From DASZTV01 sp035548055 (GTDB lineage: Bacteria > Actinomycetota > Actinomycetes > JAFAQI01), in NCBI GenBank assembly GCA_035548055.1, contig DASZTL010000048.1:62001-126000 (forward strand): a DNA stretch of 64,000 bases, given 5' to 3'. The position numbers and the translations under genes are program-made. The notes below the pieces were generated by a model. The model made no database searches and was not told where the DNA came from. It saw nothing but the letters and a program-made list of their open reading frames with translations. This document shows positions 27,938 through 36,043 of the stretch, in pieces; position 1 is the first letter of the stretch, and the number at the start of each line of letters is the position of its first letter.

Positions 27938-28121
27938 AAGCGATACATCTGAACTGGAGCAGTTGAGTCGTCGCTGCCGGTAAATGTCGCGTTTGACCCG
28001 CAAGTCGGCCGGGTTGGGCTATGTCTCCTAGTTAGTTCTGATCTACCGCGTAGAACCGAAGGCCCTGAGACTCGACGGGACAGCAAGATCATCACCGAGC
28101 CCTGCCCCGGAAGGATCGACC

Positions 28122-31100
28122 GTGCTCGCCGATGCCTCGGACGTGCCCGAAGCCACGCGGTCACATCCCCGTGTGCTCGGCGTCATCGAGACCGTCGCGC
28201 TGGCCATGGGGGGCAGCAACCAGAGCCTGTTCATCATCGGCGCGCTCTTCCTCGCCCAGGGCAGCGCCGCCGTGCCTTTGCTGATCTTCGGGCTGCTCCT
28301 GTCCTGGGCCGCTTTGCCCGGCTGGACCGAGCTCGTGTGCATGTGGCCGAACCGGGTCGGCGGCATCGCCGCGACGTGCGCTGAGGCGTTCCGGCCGTAC
28401 AGCCCGGTGCTCGCGAACCTCACCGGCGTCTCGTACTGGTGGGGCTGGATCCCCACCTGCGGCCTCACCGCGATCCTCGCGAGTGAGGCGCTTCATTCCT
28501 GGTATCTGCCGATGGTGCCGGTGCACCTCATGGCGAGCCTGATCGTCGCCGGTTTCGCACTCCTCAACCTGCGCGGGATCAAGTTCGCGACCCGAACCGC
28601 GACGGTGATCGGCGCGGCGTCGGCGAGCCTGGCGCTTCTGTCGACGGTCATCCCGCTGGTGTTCGGCAAGGTCGACTGGCACCGCGCCGGGTCGTGGCAC
28701 CTCAACACGCCGTTCCACGGCGCGTTCGGCGCACTGACCAGCACGATGGCGGGCCTTTATCTGATCGGCTTCGCGGCACCCGCGTTCGAAGCGGCCGCGT
28801 GTCACGTCGGAGAGATGCGCAATCCCGCCAAGGCCCTTCCTCGGGCGATGTTCGGCGCCGCGGGCATGGCAACGCTCTACTTCTTGGTCATTCCCGTCGT
28901 GTGGCTCGGCGTCTTGGGGCGGCACCCGCTGGAGGGCGACCTCGCCACCGTTCTCGGCCCGACCTTCAGCCCGGTTTTCGGCATCGCCGGCAAGACGTTC
29001 GCCGTGTGGTTCATGGTGTCGAACATGCTGCACGGCACCCTGCAGCCGGTGGCCGGCGCTGCCCGCACCCTCTCGCAGCTCGCCGACGACGGCCTGCTCC
29101 CCCGCTCACTCTCCAAGCGAAACCGCTACGACGCGCCGTACGTCGCGACGCTGCTGACCGCCGGCATGGCGATCGCCTTCCTGCTCAGCGACGACCCGCC
29201 CAGCGTCATCGCCGCCGCGAACTTCACCTACCTGATCGGCATCTGCCTTCCCTCCGTCGCGGTCTGGCTGTTGCGGCGCAACGAGCCGCACCTCGAACGG
29301 CCGTGGCGTGCGCCGCGCGGCACCATCGGTCTCGGGATGATCGCCGCAGCGATCTGGGGTACGTCGACGGTCTTCGGGTTCGAGCAGTACGGCCTGAGCT
29401 ACGTGCTGCTCGGCCTGGCCCTCGCTTACAGCGGCTCGGCGGCATTCGCCTGGCGCAAGTTCAGCGACCGCCGCCGGGCCGGGCTGCCGCGCCCACATCG
29501 GCTGTCACTGCACGCGAAGCTCTCGGGGGCGATGATCGGCGTCATCGCGCTCGACGGTGCCGGTTACCTGCTTGCCGTCCATCACGTGCCCGTCACCGAG
29601 TCCGCCCTGGTCGTCTCACTCCAGGACATCTTCGTCGCCGTCGCGTTGCTGACGGTGTCAGTCGGCCTGGTGCTGCCCGGATTGATCAGCCACCTGGTTA
29701 CCGAGGTCGGCGAAGCTGCCCGCGCACTCGCGCAGCGCACCCTGCCCGACCTGACGCAGGCAATGGTTGCGCTCGGCGAAGGGCGGCTCGAGGACGCCCG
29801 GACCACCGAGCCGCAGACGATGCCGGTGAAGATCCGCACCCGCGACGAGCTCGGCACCATGGCCCAGCACTTCAACGCGATGCAGGACCGGATCCACGTC
29901 GCCAGCGACGCGCTCGACCGCACCCGAGACCAGCTGGCCAGCACGCAGGCGCAGCTCCTTCACCTGGCCGACCACGATCCGCTGACCGGGCTGCTCAACC
30001 GCCGGCGCCTGCAACTGGCGGTAGCCGAAAGCATCGAGGCCGCGCAACGCAGCGGAAAGCAGAACGCGCTCGTGCTCATCGACCTCGACAACTTCAAGAT
30101 GATCAACGACACCCGAGGGCATGCGCTCGGCGACACGGTCCTTCGCAGCGTGGCGGTGTCGCTTCAGGAGCGGCTGCGACCCGGTGACACGCTCGCCCGA
30201 CTCGGTGGTGACGAGTTCGCGGTGATCCTGCCCGCATGCGATCAATCCCAAGCGGCCGACATCGCACGCGACCTCATCTCCGTGGTGGCCCTGACGACGA
30301 TCGTGCCCGACGCGTCGGGCCGCATGATCCGCGTGAACGCCAGCGCGGGTGTCGCCGCCTTCAGCGGCTGCCCCAACTTGACACCCGAGACGCTGCTCGT
30401 CGACGCCGACCTCGCGCTGTATGAGGCCAAGGCCACCGGGCGCAACCGCGTCGCCATCGCCGACGGCGACCAGACGAGTCGAGAGCGGATGCAGACCCGA
30501 CAGTCCTGGGTCGAACGGATTCGCACCGCGCTAGACAACGACGGCTTCGAGCTCTGGGCGCAGCCGATCCTCGACCTCTCAACGCGCGAGATCACACGCC
30601 ACGAACTCCTGTTGCGGCTCGGCGACGGGGACGCGGGCATCCCGCCGTCGCAGTTTCTTGCGGTGGCGGAGCAAGTCGGCCTCATCGCCGACATCGACAC
30701 CTGGGTCATCGCAGCGGCCTTCCAGCTCATCCGGGCTCATCTCGCCGCTGGGCTCGACTGCAACCTGCAGGTCAACGTCTCGGGTGCGTCCGTGGCTGAT
30801 CCCGCGATCTACCAGCTGGTTCGTCGCGAGCTCGCAGCCGGCGACGTCCCCGGCAGATGCGTCACCTTCGAGATCACGGAAACCAGCGCGATCGCCGACA
30901 TGCCGCAAGCGCAGCGGTTCGCCCGGATGGTGCGCGACCACGACTGCGGGCTGTCGCTCGACGACTTCGGCGCCGGGTTCGGATCGTTCTTCTACCTCAA
31001 ACACCTACCGTTCGACTCGTTGAAGATTGACGGCGAGTTCATCCGGCAGATCGCGGATTCGGCACACGACCAGTACGTCGTGCGAGCTCTCGTGCAGATC

Positions 31101-31352
31101 GCCTCAGCGCTCCACCTCGAGACGGTTGCGGAGTTCGTCGAAGAGGACCGGACGCTCGAGATTCTCGAGGAGATCGGCGTCACTTACGCGCAGGGTTACG
31201 CCATCGGCCGGCCGCAACCAGCCAGCAACCTCCTGCCGCCGGCCAGCAACCTCCCGCCGCCGGCCGCCATCCTCCCGCCGCCGGCCGCCATCCTCCCGAC
31301 GCAGCGAGCTTCAGTGACCGACGGCGCCAGTGCCGGACTCACCCCGAAGTAG
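28122..31352 (+). CDS. Amino-acid permease (APC) - HAMP - GGDEF - EAL fusion protein
   Basis: One 1076-residue frame joins an APC-type amino-acid permease (about residues 15-445, many membrane helices, with EMRNPAKALPRA typical of the family), two further helices and a HAMP-like linker (about 460-600), a GGDEF diguanylate cyclase (from DHDPLTGLLNRRR; GGDEF at 695-699) and an EAL phosphodiesterase (ELL at 828-830). The inhibitory I-site RPGD lies 5 residues before GGDEF. The EAL residues LQVNVS, ITET, LDDFGAG, LKIDGE and AEFVEE are kept. It may couple amino-acid sensing to cyclic di-GMP. GTG at 28122 follows GGAAGGA. The C-terminus carries a 7-residue Pro-rich repeat. Confidence 0.93.
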   Translation: MLADASDVPEATRSHPRVLGVIETVALAMGGSNQSLFIIGALFLAQGSAAVPLLIFGLLLSWAALPGWTELVCMWPNRVGGIAATCAEAFRPYSPVLANLTGVSYWWGWIPTCGLTAILASEALHSWYLPMVPVHLMASLIVAGFALLNLRGIKFATRTATVIGAASASLALLSTVIPLVFGKVDWHRAGSWHLNTPFHGAFGALTSTMAGLYLIGFAAPAFEAAACHVGEMRNPAKALPRAMFGAAGMATLYFLVIPVVWLGVLGRHPLEGDLATVLGPTFSPVFGIAGKTFAVWFMVSNMLHGTLQPVAGAARTLSQLADDGLLPRSLSKRNRYDAPYVATLLTAGMAIAFLLSDDPPSVIAAANFTYLIGICLPSVAVWLLRRNEPHLERPWRAPRGTIGLGMIAAAIWGTSTVFGFEQYGLSYVLLGLALAYSGSAAFAWRKFSDRRRAGLPRPHRLSLHAKLSGAMIGVIALDGAGYLLAVHHVPVTESALVVSLQDIFVAVALLTVSVGLVLPGLISHLVTEVGEAARALAQRTLPDLTQAMVALGEGRLEDARTTEPQTMPVKIRTRDELGTMAQHFNAMQDRIHVASDALDRTRDQLASTQAQLLHLADHDPLTGLLNRRRLQLAVAESIEAAQRSGKQNALVLIDLDNFKMINDTRGHALGDTVLRSVAVSLQERLRPGDTLARLGGDEFAVILPACDQSQAADIARDLISVVALTTIVPDASGRMIRVNASAGVAAFSGCPNLTPETLLVDADLALYEAKATGRNRVAIADGDQTSRERMQTRQSWVERIRTALDNDGFELWAQPILDLSTREITRHELLLRLGDGDAGIPPSQFLAVAEQVGLIADIDTWVIAAAFQLIRAHLAAGLDCNLQVNVSGASVADPAIYQLVRRELAAGDVPGRCVTFEITETSAIADMPQAQRFARMVRDHDCGLSLDDFGAGFGSFFYLKHLPFDSLKIDGEFIRQIADSAHDQYVVRALVQIASALHLETVAEFVEEDRTLEILEEIGVTYAQGYAIGRPQPASNLLPPASNLPPPAAILPPPAAILPTQRASVTDGASAGLTPK
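31222..31305 (+). repeat. Four 21-bp tandem repeats in the 3' end of the permease-GGDEF-EAL gene
   Basis: Units begin at 31222, 31243, 31264 and 31285. Units 1 and 2 differ at one base, and units 3 and 4 share CCGCCATCCTCCCG. They encode ASNLLPP, ASNLPPP, AAILPPP and AAILPTQ just after the EAL domain. The in-frame period suggests copy-number variation between strains. Confidence 0.93.
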
Positions 31353-31428
31353 CACATGTTGGCCTCTCCGAAACGGACACCGAGGCCGCTAGTAGTCCAG
31401 TTGTCACGAGTTCATGTGCTACTTCGGG
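31343..31428. repeat. 16-bp perfect inverted repeat around the end of the fusion gene
   Basis: CCCGAAGTAGCACATG (31343-31358) is matched by its exact complement CATGTGCTACTTCGGG (31413-31428), with 54 nt between. The left arm contains the stop codon of the permease-GGDEF-EAL gene. No T-tract follows, so it is not a standard intrinsic terminator; it could still act as an RNA stem or be the scar of a small element. Confidence 0.9.
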
Positions 31429-31459
31429 CGGCGGGGGCGACTACTACCGTGCAGCCGTC

Positions 31460-32344
31460 ATGAAGTTCCCCAAGCCGGCCGTCGCGGTCGTCGCCCTCGT
31501 CGGTGTCACCGCGGTGTGGGGATCGACGTTCGTGGTCGTCAAGGATGCGGTCGAGCGGATGCCGGTCATGGACTTCCTGGCCTGGCGGTTCGCGATCGCG
31601 GCGCTCGTGATGATCGCGGTCAGGCCGCGCGCGGTCGCGCGACTCGACAGTCGAGGTCGCCGCCGCGGTGCAGTGCTCGGTCTCGCGCTCGGCGCCGGCT
31701 ACGTCACACAGACCTTCGGACTGGAGCACACGCCGGCGTCGGTGTCCGGCTTCATCACCGGCCTGTTCGTGGTCTTCGCGCCGCTGTGCTCGGCGTTGCT
31801 GCTGCGACGTCGGATCGCGCGCGTTACCTGGCTCGGCGTCGCATTGGCAACGAGTGGACTCGCCCTCCTCTCATTGCACGGAGTCGCGCTCGGACGCGGT
31901 GCCGGGGTGACCTTGCTGTGCGCGATCGCCTTCGCCCTGCACATCGTCGGGCTCGGTGAGTGGTCCTCGTCGCACGACGCGGCCGGGCTGGCCGTCCTCC
32001 AGCTCTCGACCGTGGCCGTGTTGTCGATCGTCGCGGCCGCGCCCGCGTCCCTGGCGCCGCCGCCCGATGCCGCTGCGTGGGGTGCGGTCCTGCTGACCGC
32101 GATCGCGGCAACCGCCGTGGCTTTCTTCGTCCAAACCTGGGCGCAGGCACACCTCGAGCCGACCCGCGCCGCCGTGGTCATGACGATGGAGCCGGTGTTC
32201 GCCGGACTGTTCGGCGTCACCTTCGGTGGCGACTCGCTGAGCCTGCGCGTGGTGATCGGAGCGCTGCTCGTTCTGGCTGCGATGTACACGGTCGAGCTGG
32301 GCCCACGGAAATCAGAGGATGCGACTTTCGAGCGTTTCGAGTAA
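31460..32344 (+). CDS. EamA/DMT-family transporter
   Basis: The 294-residue membrane protein has about ten helices in two EamA repeats, with the N-terminal WGSTFVVVKDAV typical of the drug/metabolite transporter superfamily and a C-terminal LEPTRAAVVMTMEPVFAGLFG repeat signature. Substrate is unknown; some family members export amino acids, which fits a place between an amino-acid permease fusion and aromatic biosynthesis. ATG at 31460 is the only good start. Confidence 0.9.
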   Translation: MKFPKPAVAVVALVGVTAVWGSTFVVVKDAVERMPVMDFLAWRFAIAALVMIAVRPRAVARLDSRGRRRGAVLGLALGAGYVTQTFGLEHTPASVSGFITGLFVVFAPLCSALLLRRRIARVTWLGVALATSGLALLSLHGVALGRGAGVTLLCAIAFALHIVGLGEWSSSHDAAGLAVLQLSTVAVLSIVAAAPASLAPPPDAAAWGAVLLTAIAATAVAFFVQTWAQAHLEPTRAAVVMTMEPVFAGLFGVTFGGDSLSLRVVIGALLVLAAMYTVELGPRKSEDATFERFE

Positions 32345-32354
32345 GGTGATCTCC

Positions 32355-32414
32355 GTGACGCGCTGGTTTGGCTATTTCACCGGGTCCGGGCTGATGCTCG
32401 ATCGGGTGGAGTAG
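32355..32414 (+). CDS. Aromatic leader peptide of the DAHP synthase gene
   Basis: A 19-codon frame starting GTG at 32355 encodes MTRWFGYFTGSGLMLDRVE, with Trp4, Phe5, Tyr7 and Phe8 clustered. AAGGTGA lies just upstream as ribosome site. It is followed by a terminator hairpin and then the DAHP synthase gene, the classic layout of ribosome-mediated attenuation sensing Trp, Phe and Tyr. It lies 10 nt after the EamA stop, so the leader may also be read from an upstream transcript. Confidence 0.88.
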   Translation: MTRWFGYFTGSGLMLDRVE

Positions 32415-32462
32415 CGCGCACTCCGCTTGACGAGCCCCGGGCCACCCGCCCGGGGCTTTTTG
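32384..32462 (+). terminator. Attenuator: intrinsic terminator with competing antiterminator
   Basis: AGCCCCGGG (32433-32441) and CCCGGGGCT (32449-32457) form a perfect 9-bp stem with a 7-nt loop, followed by a T-rich run. The loop CCACCCG (32442-32448) is exactly complementary to CGGGTGG (32403-32409) inside the leader frame, and CCGGGCT (32386-32392) can pair with the terminator's left arm with one bulge. Ribosome position on the leader should therefore choose between the structures. Confidence 0.85.
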
Positions 32463-32509
32463 TTTGAAGTGAACACTGTTGAACGTACGACGTCTTGGAA
32501 GGACAGGCG

Positions 32510-33538
32510 ATGGTGGTGGTGATGGCATCCGGCGCGACTGCCGAGGAGGTCGAGGCCGTCGTGCAGACGGTGCAGACTGCCGGCGGCGACGCGTTCGTCA
32601 GCCGCGGCGTGCACCGCACGATCGTCGGTCTCGTCGGTGACGTGGAGCGGTTCGAGAGCCTGAACCTCGCCGCCCTCCCCGGCGTCAGCGACGTCGTCCG
32701 GATCTCATCGGCGTACAAGCTCGTCAGTCGGGAGAACCATCCCGAGACCTCCACCGTGAAGGTTGCCGGCGTCCCGATCGGGCCCGACACGTTCACGCTC
32801 ATCGCGGGTCCTTGTGCGGTCGAGACCGAGGAACAGACCGTTGCCGCTGCCGAGATGGCGAAGGCGGCGGGCGCGGTCCTGCTGCGGGGCGGAGCGTACA
32901 AGCCTCGGACCTCGCCGTACGCCTTCCAGGGGCTGGGTGAGGCGGGACTGAAGATCCTCGCGACCGCCCGGGAGAAGACCGGTCTGCCGGTCGTCACCGA
33001 GGTAGTCGATGCGGCGGACGTGCCGCTGGTCGCCGAGTACGCCGACATGCTGCAGATCGGCACTCGCAACATGCAGAACTTCGCTCTGCTGCAAGCCGTC
33101 GGCGGCACCGGCAAGCCGGTGATGCTCAAGCGCGGCCTCACCGCCACGATCGAGGAATGGCTGATGGCGGCGGAGTACATCGCACAGCGCGGCAACCTCG
33201 ACATCGTGCTGTGTGAGCGCGGAATCCGGACCTTCGAGCCGGCCTACCGCAACACCCTCGACGTCAGCGCCGTACCGATCGTGCACTCGCTGTCGCACCT
33301 ACCGGTGATGATCGACCCTTCGCACGCCGGTGGAAGGCGCGAGCTGGTGGTGCCGCTGTCGCGGGCGGCGATCGCCGTGGGGGCCGACGCGATCATGGTC
33401 GACCTGCACCCCGAGCCCGGGGCCGCGCTCTGCGACGGCCCACAGGCCCTGGTCGACGTCGACCTCGCCGAGCTGACCAAGGCGGTCAAGGAGATGCCAC
33501 CGATGCTCGGTCGCCGCGTCGTCACGACCGAGGGTTAG
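32510..33538 (+). CDS. aroF: 3-deoxy-7-phosphoheptulonate (DAHP) synthase, type I-beta
   Basis: This enzyme condenses phosphoenolpyruvate and erythrose 4-phosphate, the first step of aromatic amino-acid synthesis. The 342-residue product has an N-terminal ferredoxin-like regulatory domain (residues 1-70) and a catalytic barrel with IAGPCAVETEEQ, LLRGGAYKPRTSPYAFQG, QIGTRNMQNF, PVMLKRG and DPSHAGGRREL; Cys, His, Glu and Asp metal ligands are present. This is the Thermotoga-like type I-beta form, not the type II enzyme found at this locus in mycobacteria. ATG at 32510 follows GGAAGGA. Confidence 0.95.
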   Translation: MVVVMASGATAEEVEAVVQTVQTAGGDAFVSRGVHRTIVGLVGDVERFESLNLAALPGVSDVVRISSAYKLVSRENHPETSTVKVAGVPIGPDTFTLIAGPCAVETEEQTVAAAEMAKAAGAVLLRGGAYKPRTSPYAFQGLGEAGLKILATAREKTGLPVVTEVVDAADVPLVAEYADMLQIGTRNMQNFALLQAVGGTGKPVMLKRGLTATIEEWLMAAEYIAQRGNLDIVLCERGIRTFEPAYRNTLDVSAVPIVHSLSHLPVMIDPSHAGGRRELVVPLSRAAIAVGADAIMVDLHPEPGAALCDGPQALVDVDLAELTKAVKEMPPMLGRRVVTTEG

Positions 33539-33550
33539 CGCGGATGTGCC

Positions 33551-33576
33551 ATCCGCCCCTCCATAGGGGGGCGGAT
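33551..33576. terminator. Bidirectional hairpin between aroF and threonine aldolase
   Basis: ATCCGCCCC (33551-33559) pairs with GGGGCGGAT (33568-33576) across an 8-nt loop in the 50-nt convergent gap. The hairpin is flanked by a direct repeat, GCGGATGTGCCAT, at 33540-33552 and 33572-33584 (approximately). There is no long T-tract, so termination is inferred from position and stem strength. Confidence 0.65.
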
Positions 33577-33588
33577 GTGCCATTCGCG

Positions 33589-34647
33589 CTAGCGCAGAGT
33601 TGCGCAGATAACCGCGAGGGCGCGGTCGATGCCCTCGTCGTCGACGTCGAGATGCGTCACCAGCCGGACCCGGCGCGGTGCGAGACCAGACACCAGTACG
33701 CCGTCGGCTGCGCACGTCTGCGCGAGCCCTGCCGAGTCGACGGGCGCTTTCGCGAGATCGAGTACGACGATGTTGGTCTCCACGGCGGCGGGATCGGTCA
33801 CGCCCGGCGCGACCTCGGCGATCGCCGTCGCGAGCCGCTGGGCGCGGGCATGATCGTCGGCGAGCCGTTTGACGTTGCTGCGTACGGCGAACAGCCCGGC
33901 GGCGGCGAGGATGCCGGCCTGCCGCATCGCACCGCCGAGGCGGTGGCGCACGTCACGAGCTCGCTCGGCCAGGGACGCGTCGCGCATCAGGACCAGGGAG
34001 CCGACCGGGGCACCCAGGCCCTTGCTCAGGCAGACCGACATCGTGTCGAACAGCGCGCCGTACTCGGCGAGGGTCACGCCGGTCGCGACGTGGGCGTTCC
34101 AGATCCGGGCGCCGTCGCAGTGCATCGTGATCGCATGGCGGTCGGCGAGGGCCCGCAGCTCGCGCAAGGTGTCGAGCGGATACACCGACCCACCGCCACG
34201 GTTGTGAGTCTGCTCGACCGCGAGCGCGCTGGTGGGGACCGTGTGGTAGCCGGCGATCCGGATCTGCGGCTCGATGATCGACGCAGAGAGCAGTCCCCGC
34301 GGCACGATCGGCGTGCGCGTCTGGATCCCGCCGTGGGCAGCTGCCGCACCCGCCTCGTAGCTGACGATGTGGGCGTCTGCGTCGCAGAGGAGCTCCTCTC
34401 CCTCGCCGCAGAGCAACCGCAGCGCCACCAGGTTTCCCATCGTGCCGCTCGGAACGAAGACCGCTGCACCATGACCGAAGAGCTCGGCGACCTCGGCCTC
34501 CAGCTGGTTGATCGTGGGGTCCTCGCCGTACACGTCGTCGCCGACGGCGGCCCGCGCCATCGCCTCGCGCATCGCGTCAGTGGGTCGCGTCACCGTGTCA
34601 CTACGCAGGTCCACGGTGTCCTGCCGGCGTCCACCGAAATCAGCCAC
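33589..34647 (-). CDS. ltaE: Low-specificity L-threonine aldolase
   Basis: This PLP enzyme cleaves threonine or allo-threonine to glycine and acetaldehyde. The 352-residue product starts with VDLRSDTVTRPTDAMREAM, and has VFVPSGTMGNLVAL, MHCDGARIWNA and the PLP lysine in SVCLSKGLGAPVGS. GTG at 34647 gives the standard length. It is convergent with aroF. Confidence 0.92.
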   Translation of the reverse strand: MADFGGRRQDTVDLRSDTVTRPTDAMREAMARAAVGDDVYGEDPTINQLEAEVAELFGHGAAVFVPSGTMGNLVALRLLCGEGEELLCDADAHIVSYEAGAAAAHGGIQTRTPIVPRGLLSASIIEPQIRIAGYHTVPTSALAVEQTHNRGGGSVYPLDTLRELRALADRHAITMHCDGARIWNAHVATGVTLAEYGALFDTMSVCLSKGLGAPVGSLVLMRDASLAERARDVRHRLGGAMRQAGILAAAGLFAVRSNVKRLADDHARAQRLATAIAEVAPGVTDPAAVETNIVVLDLAKAPVDSAGLAQTCAADGVLVSGLAPRRVRLVTHLDVDDEGIDRALAVICATLR

Positions 34648-34695
34648 GCGTGTTGCCTCCAGACCGGACGCTCATCCCGGCCATAAGGTAACCGG

Positions 34696-36012
34696 ATGCC
34701 CCGCGACGTCGTCGCTCTCGTCTCCGCCGACGACTTCATCAGCGCGATTCGCGTGTACGCCGACCGCGTGAACGACCTGCTCCGCAGGCGCGGGATCCCG
34801 CCGTCAGAGGCCATCGAGGTCCTCGAGACACACGCGCTCGCCTTGCTCGACGCGGTGATCAATGCGCCCGAGACAGTCGTCGATCTCGCCGGATGGTGGT
34901 TCGCGCGGGCGGTCGAGACCACGACGTCGGCGCGCCGTCGAGCTGCGACAGGTGATGACGAGACGACGAGCATGCTTGCGGGCACGGAGAGCGAGGCCAG
35001 GGTTCGCGCCGCCTTGGCGAGCCTCGAGGACGCACAGCGAGACGCGGTGATCCTGCGGGACGCGTACGACCTGCCGCCGCAGGCCGTCGGCGTGGCACTG
35101 CGACGCGGCGCCGACACCGCAACCGCCCTGACTGCGGCTGGACGTCTTGCTCTCGTCGAGATCTACGACGACCGGAAGGCGCCGAACCTCGCCGGCCACA
35201 CCGGCCGGATGACCGTGGACGTGCCATCGCTGAGCCGTCTTGCCGACGAGACGCTGAACGCTCCCCGCGCGGCCCCGCTCCGCCGGCATGTCGCGAACTG
35301 CGAGGCGTGCGAGGAGATGCTCGAGACGCTCGCTCGCGGGCGACGGCTGGCTGCCGGTCTGCCGATCATCGCCATGGATGACGACGCCCGCGAGGCGATG
35401 ATCGAGCGGATCACCGAACATGCGATCACCGCGCTGCCGAGCCACGACGCCGTGCTGCGCGCGGTCGACGAGGACCACGACCCCGGCCCGCCCGTCTCGC
35501 CGATCATCGCCGTGATCGCGGTAGTGCTGGCGATCGCGCTCGGCGTAGCCATCGGTGCGGTCAGCCGGGCAGGGCACTCGCTAGGACCGCTGGCTTCGAC
35601 CCCGGCACCGACGTTGCCGCCGGTGACCCCCTCGTTCTCGGTCTCACCGTCTCCCAAGCACACCCACACCGCGCAGCCGTCGTCGTCACCGACGCTGTCC
35701 GTCGAGCCGACGTTGCCGATCACTCCGCTCTCCCCGCCACCGACGCAGTCGGTGACGCTCGATGCCAGCCTTGCCCTGTCACCCACGTCCGGCCGCTCGG
35801 GTACGAACATCCTCGTCCGCGGGTCTGGCTGGAGGCCGGGCAGCCACGTCTCGGTCTCGTACGCGGGCAAGCCCGAAGCCGGCTCGCAGGTTCACGACAA
35901 CGGCACCTTCTCGGTCTACGTCGTCGCGAACGCGGTGCTACCGGGTAGCCGCCGCGTCACCGCGACCAACGGCGAGCAGTCCGCCACCGCCGTGTTCATG
36001 CAGCAGCTCTGA
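34696..36012 (+). CDS. Sigma-factor-like protein fused to zinc-finger anti-sigma-like domain, membrane helix and extracellular tail
   Basis: The 438-residue protein begins with a degenerate ECF sigma region 2 and region 4 (ALASLEDAQRDAVILRDAYDL, about residues 100-160). An anti-sigma type zinc motif follows, H198-x3-C202-x2-C205, then one membrane helix (about 269-289), a Ser/Thr/Pro-rich linker and a beta-rich extracellular domain (about 355-438). The order resembles an ECF sigma factor and its membrane anti-sigma factor in one chain. Whether it still binds RNA polymerase is unknown. ATG at 34696 is divergent from threonine aldolase. Confidence 0.75.
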   Translation: MPRDVVALVSADDFISAIRVYADRVNDLLRRRGIPPSEAIEVLETHALALLDAVINAPETVVDLAGWWFARAVETTTSARRRAATGDDETTSMLAGTESEARVRAALASLEDAQRDAVILRDAYDLPPQAVGVALRRGADTATALTAAGRLALVEIYDDRKAPNLAGHTGRMTVDVPSLSRLADETLNAPRAAPLRRHVANCEACEEMLETLARGRRLAAGLPIIAMDDDAREAMIERITEHAITALPSHDAVLRAVDEDHDPGPPVSPIIAVIAVVLAIALGVAIGAVSRAGHSLGPLASTPAPTLPPVTPSFSVSPSPKHTHTAQPSSSPTLSVEPTLPITPLSPPPTQSVTLDASLALSPTSGRSGTNILVRGSGWRPGSHVSVSYAGKPEAGSQVHDNGTFSVYVVANAVLPGSRRVTATNGEQSATAVFMQQL

Positions 36013-36043
36013 GCGGCCTCGCCACGTTCGCGGTCGGCCGGGT

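Noticed and set aside
28122..31352. The permease and GGDEF-EAL parts as two separate genes
   Set aside because: The frame is continuous with no stop, and the junction contains further helices and a HAMP-like linker rather than an intergenic region.
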